NCBI GenBank assembly: GCA_943369755.1
Contig: CALROG020000039.1
Span: 1 to 37,831, forward strand
Reading direction: 5' to 3'
From: CALROG01 sp943369755
GTDB lineage: Bacteria > Pseudomonadota > Gammaproteobacteria > Burkholderiales > Burkholderiaceae_C
DNA length: 37,831 bases
Position numbers and translations under genes: made by a program. Below, one piece after another: positions 1 through 10,014 of the stretch. The notes under the pieces were generated by a model, which made no database searches, was not told the DNA's origin, and saw nothing but the letters and a program-made list of their open reading frames with translations. The stretch's first letter is position 1, and each line of letters begins with the position of its first letter.

Positions 1-6
1 CCCCCC

Positions 7-1155
7 ATGCCCGGCGTGCTGTGGGCACTGCTGTTTGGCAATTTTGTTATTGGAACCGGGGTGATGATCGTGCCCGGCACGCTGAATGAAATCAGCAGCT
101 CGCTCCAGGTCTCGGTTGCCTCCGCCGGCCAGCTGATTTCAGCAGCCGCGCTGCTGATGTGCCTGGGTGCCCCATTGTTCGCCGCCGTTGTCGCAGGCTG
201 GGATCGCCGCCGCCTGCTGGCGCTGTCGATGCTTTGGTACGCCGTATTGCACCTGGCCTGCACCGCCATGCCCAGCTTTGGCACCTTGTTGCCGATGCGG
301 GTACTGACCGTCATCGCACCCGCCATCTTCACCCCGCAGGCAGCTGCCTGCGTTGGCCTGCTGGTACCCCCTGAGCAGCGCGGCCGAGCCATCACCTTTG
401 TGTTCCTCGGCTGGTCGCTGGCGTCGGTATTGGGCATGCCAATCGGGGCCCTGATTGGCGGCACCTTTGGCTGGCAGGCTGCGTTTGCCTTGGTGGGCCT
501 GCTCGGCCTGATCAGCGCCGCCTGGGTCTGGCGCGCGATGCCCGACGGCGTCAAACCACCAGCCCTTTCAGTGGCATCCTGGAAAGAGGCGTTGCAGTCC
601 CCTGCCCTGATGCTGTGCGTGGCAGTGACAGTGCTGTATTCGGCCGGCCAGTTCGTGCTGTTTTCGTATTTCGCGCCCTACTACAAGGCCAGCATCAACA
701 TCACGCCCACGCAGCTTGGCCTGCTGTTCATGTGGTTCGGTGCTTTTGGCTTTGTTGGCAATCTGGTGATGGCGCGCAACATCGACCGCATTGGTGCGCC
801 GCGCGCAGTGATGCTGGGGATTGCGAGCATGGCGCTCAGCCTGCTGATCTGGCCGTTGGGTACCAGCCTTTTGCTCGCGGCACTGGTAGCGGTGCCCTGG
901 GCCCTGGGTTGCTTTTCCTCCAACTCGGCCCAGCAAGCACGACTGGTGGGCATTGCACCGGCGTTGGCAGCGGCCTCGGTGGCCCTTAACACCTCGGCCA
1001 TGTATGCCGGACAGGCAGTCGGAGCGGCCAGCGGTGGTTGGCTAATTGCCCAGCAGCGCATGGACTTGCTGCACTGGGTCGGCTTTGCGGTGTTGCTGGT
1101 GGCAATGCTGGTGAGCTGGTGGGCCAGCCGCTACGTCAGCACCCACGCCCGCTAA
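7..1155 (+). CDS. MFS transporter, DHA1-like (start may lie upstream of the window)
   Basis: Predicted inner-membrane secondary transporter of the major facilitator superfamily; substrate unknown. The 382-residue product is almost wholly hydrophobic, consistent with 12 membrane segments. A motif-A-like loop, GWDRRRLLALS, follows the second segment, and a weaker equivalent (RNIDRIGAPRA) follows the eighth, as expected from the duplicated MFS fold. The length is usual for the AraJ/DHA1 branch. The first ATG is at base 7, but the frame stays open to the window edge, so the true start may be upstream. It converges on the FimV-like gene with 30 bases between the stops. Drug, sugar and aromatic-acid export are all possible and the sequence does not decide. 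Family assignment is firm. Confidence 0.85.
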   Translation: MPGVLWALLFGNFVIGTGVMIVPGTLNEISSSLQVSVASAGQLISAAALLMCLGAPLFAAVVAGWDRRRLLALSMLWYAVLHLACTAMPSFGTLLPMRVLTVIAPAIFTPQAAACVGLLVPPEQRGRAITFVFLGWSLASVLGMPIGALIGGTFGWQAAFALVGLLGLISAAWVWRAMPDGVKPPALSVASWKEALQSPALMLCVAVTVLYSAGQFVLFSYFAPYYKASINITPTQLGLLFMWFGAFGFVGNLVMARNIDRIGAPRAVMLGIASMALSLLIWPLGTSLLLAALVAVPWALGCFSSNSAQQARLVGIAPALAAASVALNTSAMYAGQAVGAASGGWLIAQQRMDLLHWVGFAVLLVAMLVSWWASRYVSTHAR

Positions 1156-1185
1156 GGTAGACCCTCGGCTTTGGCACCCGAGGTG

Positions 1186-3384
1186 CTAGCGCTTGGCAGG
1201 CCGCTTGGGCTCGATATCGCGTTCTATTGACGCATCGAACAAGTCAAAATCGATCAGGTTGTTGTCTGGCGCAGTGCCGCCGTTGGTGCCTTCTGGCTCT
1301 TGGCCCAGTTCAGGTGGCGGATCGCTGTCCGGCGGCTCGACTCCTGCTGCCATGAAATCCAGCGCTGGCATTTCCGGCCCGAGTTCCGACAGGTTGATAT
1401 CCAGGCCAAGGCGCGGCGAGGGCCGCGGCATTGAAATATCTGGCAGCACAGGCAGGTCATTCTCATCGTCACTGCCGGGAAGCGAATCTGTAGCGCCGTG
1501 CAACAGCGAGGCCGACAAGGGCTGAATGTTTGTGTTGGAAAAAAGCGATGGCGGTTGCGATTCTCCTTCCGGCGAAACGGACACATCGTTCACATCAAAG
1601 TCCATCATGCCGCCGCCCCGCTCGACCACATCTTTGGCCATGGCATACAGCAGCAGCAACTCGCGGTAGGCTTCCAGGTCAAAGGCCTCGCCATCACCCT
1701 TGCCGGGTTTGCGGAAAATTGATTCCTCGATAATTTCCAGCACCTTGGCCGAGGGCCACAGCGCCTCAATCCGCGACAGCGCCTTTTGATAGGCCTCCAG
1801 CCCGCTACCGGTGTCGCTGAAGGCGTCAAATACCGGAACCTGCGCGTTGAATACTTTGTTGAAGTCGTCCCGCAACTTGTCGTACGCCTCGCGCCGATCA
1901 AGCTGGTGATAAATCTTCATCAGGTCGAGGTAGGCCAATGCACTGGTCTCGACGTTGTCGCTGATATGGGTTCTGAGGACTTCGATCGCCTGGTCGTGCT
2001 GACCCAGCGAGAGGAAGAAATCTGCCTGCTGTTGAATGTCAAACAGCTCTTCGACGTTCACCGCACGGCCCCCACCGGTCATGCTGGGGGCAAAGTCAGC
2101 ATGTTCGACCACAGGCGCTGGCACCTGTTTGACGCCGGTGGGCGCTGGCGCAGCCTTTGGCACAGCCGCCACCCGGGTGTTCTTGAGCGAGACGAACATT
2201 GACTCGTCAACTTCCAGATCCACGTCCAGTGAAGGTGTCGTGGTGGGGTTGACACCATGACGGGTGAGGTGTCCGGGCAGCGAGTCCTCGTCCAGGATAT
2301 CCAGCGGCCGACTGGCCGCAGCATCACGGCGCCGCCACCAGTCGCCTGAACCGCTGCTGTCGCTGGTCGCCCGACGCCACAGGTACACCGCCGCGCACAC
2401 GGCCAGCAGCAGCAGTGCGGCCAACGCATAGACCAGCCAATTGGCATAGCGCTCGCTCTCGGCCTTTTGCAGCTGGGTGCGCAGCTCGCCAATACTGGCC
2501 TGGTTCTTGATGGTCAGGTCGCGCAGGCTCTTGAGGTCGGCTTCCAGGGTCTGCATGCGCTGGGTATCACGCAGCACATCCTGTGGCTGGGCATTCAGCG
2601 CCCGCCACAACGCTGCAGCCAGCGCACGCTGCTGTGGATCAGCCACCGGTTCCGTCAGAAGCTCGGGAGAGGTTCGCAGGGTTGGGTCGCGTTCCACCAG
2701 CAGGTCAAATGGCTCGAGCTTCAGCCGAGACCGTGAGGCCCCAGGGCCGCCCGGCTTGCGCCGCACCGGCGCCGCTGCAGTGCCCGCTGATGCGGAGGCT
2801 CCGGCGGAAGGCGAATCAGCGGCTGGCGTTTTGCGCGCGCTGCGCGGTGCGGCCACAGCCGTTGCCGACTCGGCAGGTGCCAGGGCCGGCGCAGGCCGCG
2901 CCGGCGCACTTGTAGACGCCGCTACGGCGGGTGCCGCAACAGCCGCGGCCGAAGGCGGCGCGGCTGGTACTGGCAGCGGCTGCGGCGCGCCAACCGGGTC
3001 AGGCGGGAAATCTGCCAGCAACACATAGCGCCGGGTGATTCGCTGGCTGCAACCAGCACGCACATACACCGTGACCACCGGCTCATCGACAGTGGCCGAC
3101 GAACGAATGCGAAGCGTCGCGTCCAGCGGTGACGCGCCGGGCTCAAGCTGCAAAGACACCCTGCTGCCATCGACCCGCGTATCAGCGTGGAACACATCGG
3201 CTTCAAAGCATTGAACCGAGGCTTCGTCCGCGGAGTCAAGCCGAACCTGGATCGACAGGTCCAATGGGCGGCCGATCAGTGCCGCACCGCGGGTTCGCCC
3301 CAAAGTCACGGCGGCGCTTGCCAGAGCGGCGAGCAGCAAGGTTCCTCCAATAACGGCCAGGCGCAACTTCTTTGTATGTTTCAT
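1186..3384 (-). CDS. FimV-like single-pass membrane protein
   Basis: Resembles the FimV/HubP family, which organises cell poles and supports type IV pilus assembly in the inner membrane. The order seen in 732 residues is: hydrophobic N-terminus (about 8-30), a globular region with two cysteines resembling the FimV N-terminal domain (about 35-125), an Ala/Pro-rich linker (about 130-220), a predicted coiled coil (about 270-312), one membrane segment (about 315-337) followed by arginines, then an acidic cytoplasmic part with a helical, TPR-like stretch (about 445-530). I see no LysM peptidoglycan-binding domain, which full-length FimV normally has, and the protein is shorter than typical FimV, so it may be a paralogue. 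It is divergent from the dehydrogenase gene with about 60 bases between starts. The ribosome-binding site is weak. Confidence 0.75.
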   Translation of the reverse strand: MKHTKKLRLAVIGGTLLLAALASAAVTLGRTRGAALIGRPLDLSIQVRLDSADEASVQCFEADVFHADTRVDGSRVSLQLEPGASPLDATLRIRSSATVDEPVVTVYVRAGCSQRITRRYVLLADFPPDPVGAPQPLPVPAAPPSAAAVAAPAVAASTSAPARPAPALAPAESATAVAAPRSARKTPAADSPSAGASASAGTAAAPVRRKPGGPGASRSRLKLEPFDLLVERDPTLRTSPELLTEPVADPQQRALAAALWRALNAQPQDVLRDTQRMQTLEADLKSLRDLTIKNQASIGELRTQLQKAESERYANWLVYALAALLLLAVCAAVYLWRRATSDSSGSGDWWRRRDAAASRPLDILDEDSLPGHLTRHGVNPTTTPSLDVDLEVDESMFVSLKNTRVAAVPKAAPAPTGVKQVPAPVVEHADFAPSMTGGGRAVNVEELFDIQQQADFFLSLGQHDQAIEVLRTHISDNVETSALAYLDLMKIYHQLDRREAYDKLRDDFNKVFNAQVPVFDAFSDTGSGLEAYQKALSRIEALWPSAKVLEIIEESIFRKPGKGDGEAFDLEAYRELLLLYAMAKDVVERGGGMMDFDVNDVSVSPEGESQPPSLFSNTNIQPLSASLLHGATDSLPGSDDENDLPVLPDISMPRPSPRLGLDINLSELGPEMPALDFMAAGVEPPDSDPPPELGQEPEGTNGGTAPDNNLIDFDLFDASIERDIEPKRPAKR

Positions 3385-3443
3385 GGGTATCGTTCAATTT
3401 TGGCACAGGCAACCCGGTGGTGAGCCAAGTGATAATCAAACTC

Positions 3444-4964
3444 ATGACATTGACTTTTCACTCTGTGGGCGTGGTAGGCGCAGGTGCCATGGGCCGCGGT
3501 ATCGCCCAGATTGCGGTACAGGCGGGCAGCACCGTAATGCTTTTTGATACACAGCCCGATGCGTCTGACAAAGCAAGGGCGGCGCTCTATGCGCAATGGG
3601 ACAAGTTGCTGGAAAAGGGGCGGATGGACGCCCCCCAGGTGGCGGCATGCAAGGCACGGCTGCTGTCGGCCGCCACCTTGGCTGATTTGTCGCCATGCGC
3701 ACTGGTGATTGAAGCCGTGGTCGAGCGTCTGGACGTCAAGCAAAGCCTGTTCGCCGAACTTGAAGCACTGGTTGCGCCTGATGCAGTGCTGGCAACCAAC
3801 ACCTCATCGCTGTCGGTCACCACAATTGCCGCAGCCCTGAAGCGGCCCCAGCAGTTTGCCGGCTTTCACTTCTTCAACCCGGTGCCATTGATGAAAGTGG
3901 TGGAAGTGATTGCCGGGCTCAAGACCGAGACCAACGTATGCCAGCGCCTCGCGGCTTTTGCGCGCCAGATGGGCCACACGCCGGTACAGGCGCAAGACAC
4001 GCCAGGCTTCATCGTCAACCACGCGGGCCGCGGCTATGGAACCGAAGCCTTGCGCATTGTTGGCGAAGGCGTGAGCGACTTCGCCACCATTGACCGGATT
4101 TTGCGCGACCAGGTGGGCTTCAAGCTCGGGCCGTTCGAGTTGATGGACCTCACCGCGCTGGATGTTTCGCACCCGGTGATGGAGTCCATCTACCGCCAGT
4201 ATTACGACGAGCCGCGCTTTCGCCCCAGCGTCATCACCGCGCAGCGCCTTGCGGGCGGCATGTTGGGAAAAAAGGTGGGAGAAGGTTTTTACCGCTATCA
4301 GGACGGCGCAGCGCAGATCAGCCCAGAGCCGGCGCCGCCCCAGGTGGCCGAGCTGCCGCCGGTGTGGGTGTCGACCCGCGCAACCCGGCGCTCCGAGCTC
4401 TACCAGTTGCTCAATGGCCTGGGTGCAAAAATAGAAACCGGGCCCTCGCCTTCAGATCGGGCGTTGACGCTGGTCGCGCCGCTGGGTTTTGATGTCACCA
4501 CTGTGGCGGTGGTTGACCGGCATGACCCAGCGCGCACGGTAGGCATTGACATGCTGATCGACGACGCAGCCACGCGCCGCCGGGTGTTGGCCACCAACCC
4601 GGCCACCCGCCAGGACATGCGCGACGCGGCCCACGCCCTGTTTGCGCGCGACGGCAAGGCGGTGAGCGTGATCCGCGACAGCGCCGGCTTTGTCACGCAG
4701 CGGGTGGTGGCAACCATCATCAATATTGCCAGCGACATCTGTCAGCAACGCATTTGCAGCCCCAAAGACCTTGAAACTGCCGTGACCCTGGGTCTGGGCT
4801 ATCCCCTGGGCCCGCTGGCCATGGGCGACCGTTACGGCCCCACCAACGTGCTGGAGGTCCTGTTCAACATGCAGACGGTCTATGGCGACCCGCGCTATCG
4901 CCCCAGCCCCTGGTTGCGCCGCCGCGGCGCGATTGGCTTGTCACTGACGCACGAAGAAGCCTGA
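3444..4964 (+). CDS. paaH: 3-hydroxyacyl-CoA dehydrogenase, PaaH/PaaC type
   Basis: NAD-dependent oxidation of 3-hydroxyacyl-CoA to 3-oxoacyl-CoA in the cytoplasm; the PaaH branch oxidises 3-hydroxyadipyl-CoA in phenylacetate and benzoyl-CoA catabolism. The 506-residue protein starts with a Rossmann fold (VGAGAMGRGIAQIAVQAG). The family motif HFFNPVPLMKVVEV follows at about residues 138-151, then the C-terminal domain (TPGFIVNHAGRGYG, GPFELMDLTALDVSHPVMES) and a second C-terminal domain repeat. The length is that of the long PaaH form. An ATG at 3372 is also in frame, but it overlaps the divergent gene start and adds 24 residues before the Rossmann strand, so 3444 is preferred. The next gene begins 13 bases after the stop, suggesting co-transcription. 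It could serve the box lower pathway or the kinase/dehydrogenase module downstream. Confidence 0.88.
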   Translation: MTLTFHSVGVVGAGAMGRGIAQIAVQAGSTVMLFDTQPDASDKARAALYAQWDKLLEKGRMDAPQVAACKARLLSAATLADLSPCALVIEAVVERLDVKQSLFAELEALVAPDAVLATNTSSLSVTTIAAALKRPQQFAGFHFFNPVPLMKVVEVIAGLKTETNVCQRLAAFARQMGHTPVQAQDTPGFIVNHAGRGYGTEALRIVGEGVSDFATIDRILRDQVGFKLGPFELMDLTALDVSHPVMESIYRQYYDEPRFRPSVITAQRLAGGMLGKKVGEGFYRYQDGAAQISPEPAPPQVAELPPVWVSTRATRRSELYQLLNGLGAKIETGPSPSDRALTLVAPLGFDVTTVAVVDRHDPARTVGIDMLIDDAATRRRVLATNPATRQDMRDAAHALFARDGKAVSVIRDSAGFVTQRVVATIINIASDICQQRICSPKDLETAVTLGLGYPLGPLAMGDRYGPTNVLEVLFNMQTVYGDPRYRPSPWLRRRGAIGLSLTHEEA

Positions 4965-4977
4965 GGCAACTGAACCC

Positions 4978-5757
4978 ATGACCGCCGAACTCAAAAGCAC
5001 CAGCCAGGGCCAGACCATGGTGCTGACCCTGAGCAACCCGGAACACCGCAATGCGCTGGGACCCGAGATGTATGCGGCTGGCGTTGAGGCACTCCATGTG
5101 GCCGAAAGCAGCGCTGAGGTTCGTACTGTGGTGATCGTTGGCGAAGGGTCGATCTTCAGCGCCGGTGGCAACCTGCATCGCTTGCAGGCCAACCGCCAGC
5201 AGCCGCCTGAAGTCCAGGCCCAGAGCATCGAAGGCCTGCACAGCTGGATTGAAGCCGTGCGCACTTTTCCCAAGCCGGTCATCGCCGCGGTGGAAGGCGC
5301 TGCCGCGGGTGCAGGCTTCTCGCTGGCGCTAGCCTGCGATTTCATCGTGGCCGCGCGCGACGCCAACTTCGTCATGGCCTACAGCAGCATCGCGCTGTCG
5401 CCCGACGGGGGCGGTAGCTGGAGCCTGGCGCGGGCACTGCCGCGCCAACTGGCCAGCGAGCTGCTGATGTGCGGCGAACGCATCAGTGCCGAGCGCTTGA
5501 ATGCGCTGGGCCTGGTCAACCGCATCTGCGACGCCGGCTGCGCCTTGACAGCGGCACTGGAACTGGCGGCAAAGCTCAATGCGCGCGCGCCCAACGCATT
5601 GGCCAGCATCAAAGAGCTGCTCAGTGAAGCCGACCAGGCATCGCTGAGCCGGCAGCTTGGGGCGGAGCGAGATCATTTTGTGCGCAACCTGCACCACGCA
5701 AACGGCGGCAAAGGCATCGCTGCCTTCCTGGACAAGCAAACGCCGCGCTACGAATAG
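4978..5757 (+). CDS. Enoyl-CoA hydratase/isomerase family protein, PaaG-like
   Basis: Crotonase-fold CoA enzyme of 259 residues. The two catalytic glutamates of classical enoyl-CoA hydratases are absent: the oxyanion-hole segment reads AAGAGFSLALACDF and the second site reads FVMAYSSIALSPDGG. An aspartate in SPDGG, as in E. coli PaaG (LIPDCGG), is the likely catalytic acid/base. PaaG isomerises 1,2-epoxyphenylacetyl-CoA to oxepin-CoA and also shifts enoyl-CoA double bonds, so isomerase activity is more likely than simple hydration. Related proteins are sometimes named oxepin-CoA hydrolase, alternative type. It lies directly behind the dehydrogenase gene and probably shares its transcript. A role on dehydroadipyl-CoA from the box pathway, or on enoyl-CoA made by the downstream dehydrogenase, is inferred. 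Confidence 0.82.
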   Translation: MTAELKSTSQGQTMVLTLSNPEHRNALGPEMYAAGVEALHVAESSAEVRTVVIVGEGSIFSAGGNLHRLQANRQQPPEVQAQSIEGLHSWIEAVRTFPKPVIAAVEGAAAGAGFSLALACDFIVAARDANFVMAYSSIALSPDGGGSWSLARALPRQLASELLMCGERISAERLNALGLVNRICDAGCALTAALELAAKLNARAPNALASIKELLSEADQASLSRQLGAERDHFVRNLHHANGGKGIAAFLDKQTPRYE

Positions 5758-5863
5758 CGCGCGGGCCGCGCACGCATTCAGACACGCAGGTGACAACCCT
5801 GTGGCGTGTCGCTCGTCCCGCACGCGACAATCGGTCTGTCATCAGTCACGCAAAAGACAGGCC

Positions 5864-6583
5864 ATGGACGACCCCATTCTTACTATCGAAGAACGAGAAG
5901 CGATCAACTCTGGTCGCTGGTTCTCCTCCCTCTCACCTTCATTGCGGCACGACATTCTCCGATGCGCTTACGTCAAACGGTACAAAGACGGCGAATTGAT
6001 CGCAGCGCGCGGCGACCCACCCGAAGAATGGATTGCCTGTGCCCGCGGTGCGGTGCGCGTCAGCTCCACCTCAATTTCGGGCAAGCAAATCACGCTGACC
6101 TATGTAGAGCCGGGCATCTGGTTCGGCGATGTGGCGATCTTCGACGGCGACCGGCGCACCCACGATGCCTATGCGCACGGCGAGACCACAATTTTGTGCG
6201 TTGCCAAGGCCGACTTTCGCAAAATCCTGGCCAATCATGTGGAGCTGTACGAGGCCATGCTGCGGCTGCATGCGCGGCGCATACGCCAGCTTTTCGGCCT
6301 GGTGGAAGACCTCAACACCTTGCCTCTTCGTGCACGTCTGGCCAAACAGCTCTTGCATCTGGTGCGCAGCTACGGGGTGCCCAGCTTGAGCGACGGGCGC
6401 GAAATGCGAATCAGCCTGCAACTGGCCCAGGAAGAGCTGGCCCAGCTACTCGGGGCGTCACGCCAGCGCGTGAACCAGGAGCTCAAGGCAATGGAGCGCG
6501 AGAACGTGATCCGGATCGAACCGGGCGGGCTGGTGATTCGCAACCGCGAAGCACTCATGCACATCATTGAAGCCGATGACTGA
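5864..6583 (+). CDS. Crp/Fnr family transcriptional regulator
   Basis: Effector-responsive DNA-binding regulator. The 239-residue protein has a cyclic-nucleotide-binding-like beta-roll (about 15-130, including GIWFGDVAIFDGDRRTHDAYA), a dimerisation helix (about 130-160) and a C-terminal winged helix with recognition segment LAQLLGASRQRVNQELKAM. The N-terminal cysteine cluster of oxygen-sensing FNR is absent, so iron-sulfur sensing is unlikely; the ligand is unknown. Upstream in-frame ATG codons exist, but the one at 5864 is where the homologous region begins. It lies between the enoyl-CoA hydratase and kinase genes in the same direction, 9 bases before the kinase gene, so it may control this fatty- or hydroxy-acid module. 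The 106-base upstream gap contains an imperfect TGTCGC/GCGACA inverted repeat. Confidence 0.88.
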   Translation: MDDPILTIEEREAINSGRWFSSLSPSLRHDILRCAYVKRYKDGELIAARGDPPEEWIACARGAVRVSSTSISGKQITLTYVEPGIWFGDVAIFDGDRRTHDAYAHGETTILCVAKADFRKILANHVELYEAMLRLHARRIRQLFGLVEDLNTLPLRARLAKQLLHLVRSYGVPSLSDGREMRISLQLAQEELAQLLGASRQRVNQELKAMERENVIRIEPGGLVIRNREALMHIIEADD

Positions 6584-6592
6584 TTTCGCCCC

Positions 6593-7678
6593 ATGAGCAA
6601 CTTTGAACACTTCATTGGCACGCGACCGGTCTCTGACAAACACGCATTTGATGTGACGGCACTGGCCACCTGGCTGGCCAGCCACCTGGACGGATTCAAC
6701 GGCCCCCTGACGGTGGAAATGTTCAAGGGCGGCCAGTCAAACCCCACCTATAAACTGGTGACGCCGACCCAAAGTTATGTGATGCGCGCCAAACCCGGGC
6801 CGGTAGCCAAGCTGCTGCCGTCGGCCCACGCCATCGAGCGCGAGTTCGCTGTCATGAGCGGCCTGTACGGCACCGATGTTCCGGTGCCACGCATGTACTG
6901 CCTGTGTGAAGACGAATCGGTCATTGGCCGCGCCTTCTACATCATGGAGTACATGCAGGGCCGGGTGCTTTGGGACCAGTCGCTGCCCGGCATGAGCAAC
7001 GCCGAGCGGGGAGCCATCTACAACGAAATGAACCGCGTGGTGGCGGCGCTGCACAGCGTCAAGTTCGCGGACCGGGGCCTGGCCGGCTACGGCAAGCCCG
7101 GCAACTACTTTGAGCGCCAGATTGGTCGCTGGAGCAAACAGTATCTTGCGTCCAGCACCCAGCCGATTGCCGAGATGGACGCACTCATGGCCTGGTTGCC
7201 AGCCAACATCCCGGCGGACGCGCGCGACGAAAGCCGGGTGTCCATCGTGCACGGCGACTACCGGCTGGACAACCTGATGTTTCATGCCACCGAGCCGCGC
7301 GTGATCGCCGTGCTCGACTGGGAACTGTCCACGCTGGGCCACCCGCTGGCCGACTTCAGCTACCACTGCATGGCCTGGCACATCCCGCCGGGTGCCTTCC
7401 GTGGCATTGGCGGGCTGGACGTACAAAGCCTGGGCATCCCCACCGAAGCCGACTACATACGCCAGTACTGCGAACGTACCGGCCTGACCACCCCGGCTGC
7501 GCTGAAGAGCGACTGGAGTTTTTACATGGCCTACAACCTGTTCCGCCTGGCCGCCATCCTGCAAGGCATTGCCAAGCGGGTCGAGGACGGCACCGCGTCG
7601 AGCGCCCAGGCCACCAGCGCCGGCGCCGGTGCCCGCGGGCTGGCTGAAATGGCCTGGAAGTTTGCCCGGCCAGCTTGA
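6593..7678 (+). CDS. APH-fold kinase, LvaA/ACAD10-11-kinase-like
   Basis: Phosphotransferase of the aminoglycoside-phosphotransferase/choline-kinase fold (361 residues). The catalytic loop HGDYRLDNLMF is at residues 220-230 and the metal-binding aspartate starts DWELSTLGHP at 242; an N-terminal lobe with KGGQSNPTYKL is seen near residues 44-54. This COG3173-type branch includes the kinase domain of animal ACAD10/11 and LvaA of Pseudomonas levulinate catabolism, which phosphorylate the 4-hydroxyl of hydroxyacyl-CoAs. An acyl-CoA dehydrogenase gene follows 23 bases later, the same pair that is fused in ACAD11. I therefore infer a 4-hydroxyacyl-CoA kinase rather than antibiotic resistance. The small LvaB partner of LvaA is not seen nearby. 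Fold is certain; substrate is inferred. Confidence 0.85.
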   Translation: MSNFEHFIGTRPVSDKHAFDVTALATWLASHLDGFNGPLTVEMFKGGQSNPTYKLVTPTQSYVMRAKPGPVAKLLPSAHAIEREFAVMSGLYGTDVPVPRMYCLCEDESVIGRAFYIMEYMQGRVLWDQSLPGMSNAERGAIYNEMNRVVAALHSVKFADRGLAGYGKPGNYFERQIGRWSKQYLASSTQPIAEMDALMAWLPANIPADARDESRVSIVHGDYRLDNLMFHATEPRVIAVLDWELSTLGHPLADFSYHCMAWHIPPGAFRGIGGLDVQSLGIPTEADYIRQYCERTGLTTPAALKSDWSFYMAYNLFRLAAILQGIAKRVEDGTASSAQATSAGAGARGLAEMAWKFARPA

Positions 7679-7701
7679 ACCCTATTCCAACGGAGAACCA
7701 C

Positions 7702-8976
<1,275 letters not shown>

Positions 8977-8982
8977 GCGCGC

Positions 8983-9675
8983 TCAGACCGCCAGATCGGT
9001 GGACAGCCCGCCGATGGCGGACTCGCATGCACTGGTAAAAATGGTCGCCGCGTGTTGCAGGGTTGGCATGTCGGCCGGCGTGTATTCCATGCGCAGGTAG
9101 GCCTTGCCGCGCAGCAGCATCAGCATGAACGGAACCTCGTCAGACGGGCCGGGTGCAGGCCAGCTCATCATCTGGTCTGCCAGCCCGGCGTCCAGGAAGG
9201 CCAGTGCATTCTCGCGCTGGTCGGCCAGCACGCAGTAGCGCTCCCAAAAAGGCCGGGGAAGACTGTCCCAGCCCACTTCTTCGTACATGGCAAGCCAGCG
9301 CATTTCTTCGGGCAGGTTTGGGTCGGCTGTGGTTTGCAGGCTGTCGGTGTAGATGGAATAGGCCTTTTTTTCAAGCGCCTCCTTGAGCGGCCGGTTCATC
9401 ACCAGCACCGCCACATCTTCATTGATGCGAAGCTCAGCACGTGCCCGCAGTTCTTCACCGCGAATGAAATTGCGTGACGGGCGGCCTACTTCCAGGCGCC
9501 AGGGCCGTCCGCTGACCTTGCCTTCAAGAGAAAAAGCCTTGCCGGCCACTTGTCCTGTGAACGCCAAACCCTGGGTGCCAGCCCACTCGGAAACCTGGTT
9601 GCCAGCCTGCTGGGAGCTTGGGCCGAAACCGTCTTTGGTTTCTTTGGAAAATGCCTTTTTGATGCGGTCAAACAT
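8983..9675 (-). CDS. Hypothetical protein, 230 residues
   Basis: I do not recognise this protein. It is soluble, with no signal peptide or membrane segment. The N-terminal 30 residues are charged and polar (MFDRIKKAFSKETKDGFGPS), followed by a segment about 37-65 that looks like short beta strands (FTGQVAGKAFSLEGKVSGRP), then an alpha-helical, tryptophan-rich C-terminal half (RPFWERYCVLADQRENALAFL). Codon use matches its neighbours. It converges on the acyl-CoA dehydrogenase gene with only 6 bases between stops, and the tRNA genes lie behind it on the same strand. There is no clear ribosome-binding site before the ATG. No function is proposed. Confidence 0.75.
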   Translation of the reverse strand: MFDRIKKAFSKETKDGFGPSSQQAGNQVSEWAGTQGLAFTGQVAGKAFSLEGKVSGRPWRLEVGRPSRNFIRGEELRARAELRINEDVAVLVMNRPLKEALEKKAYSIYTDSLQTTADPNLPEEMRWLAMYEEVGWDSLPRPFWERYCVLADQRENALAFLDAGLADQMMSWPAPGPSDEVPFMLMLLRGKAYLRMEYTPADMPTLQHAATIFTSACESAIGGLSTDLAV

Positions 9676-9792
9676 GAAGCTGTTGATTCACCTAAAGCCT
9701 GATTATTGAAGAAAACAGGAAAAGTAGCAGCAGATGCCTGACCCGCACGGCCTGGGTTGCACCAATTTCAGTATCCGGGTCGTGCCCGGTTC

Positions 9793-9869
9793 TGGCCTGC
9801 CCGGAGGGGATCGAACCCCCGACCCACAGCTTAGAAGGCTGTTGCTCTATCCAACTGAGCTACGGGCAG
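9793..9869 (-). tRNA. tRNA-Arg (anticodon TCT)
   Basis: Folded by hand on the minus strand: the 7-bp acceptor stem CTGCCCG/CGGGCAG pairs fully. There is a D-arm with TAGCTCAG, an anticodon stem ACAGC/GCTGT with loop CTTCTAA (anticodon TCT), and a T-arm with loop TTCGATC. The discriminator base is G and CCA is encoded. Total 77 nucleotides. It reads AGA codons (and AGG by wobble). It lies 12 bases downstream of tRNA-Pro on the same strand and is probably co-transcribed with it. Confidence 0.96.
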
Positions 9870-9881
9870 TGGAGGGGAAAT

Positions 9882-9958
<77 letters not shown>

Positions 9959-9968
9959 AAGCTCGTAT

Positions 9969-9974
9969 TCTATA
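9969..9974 (-). promoter_or_regulatory. Putative -10 box of the tRNA-Pro/tRNA-Arg unit
   Basis: TATAGA on the minus strand, 10 bases before the tRNA-Pro 5' end, is the right position for a sigma-70 -10 element. I see no convincing -35 hexamer at the usual spacing, so this rests on the -10 box and its position. Confidence 0.4.
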
Positions 9975-10014
9975 GTGCCGCATGCACCCATCCGCCCCTG
10001 CTGATCCACGCGTC

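Noticed and set aside
1163..1183. CCTCGG/CCGAGG inverted repeat between the MFS and FimV-like stops as a terminator
   Set aside because: The stem is only 6 bp with a 9-base loop and no T-run on either strand.
5807..5829. TGTCGC-N11-GCGACA as a Crp/Fnr operator
   Set aside because: Only 6 bp per arm in GC-rich DNA, and it does not match the usual TGTGA/TCACA pattern; too weak to call.
6593..7678. Aminoglycoside resistance gene
   Set aside because: The APH fold is present, but the sequence branch and adjacent acyl-CoA dehydrogenase fit a hydroxyacyl-CoA kinase; no resistance context.
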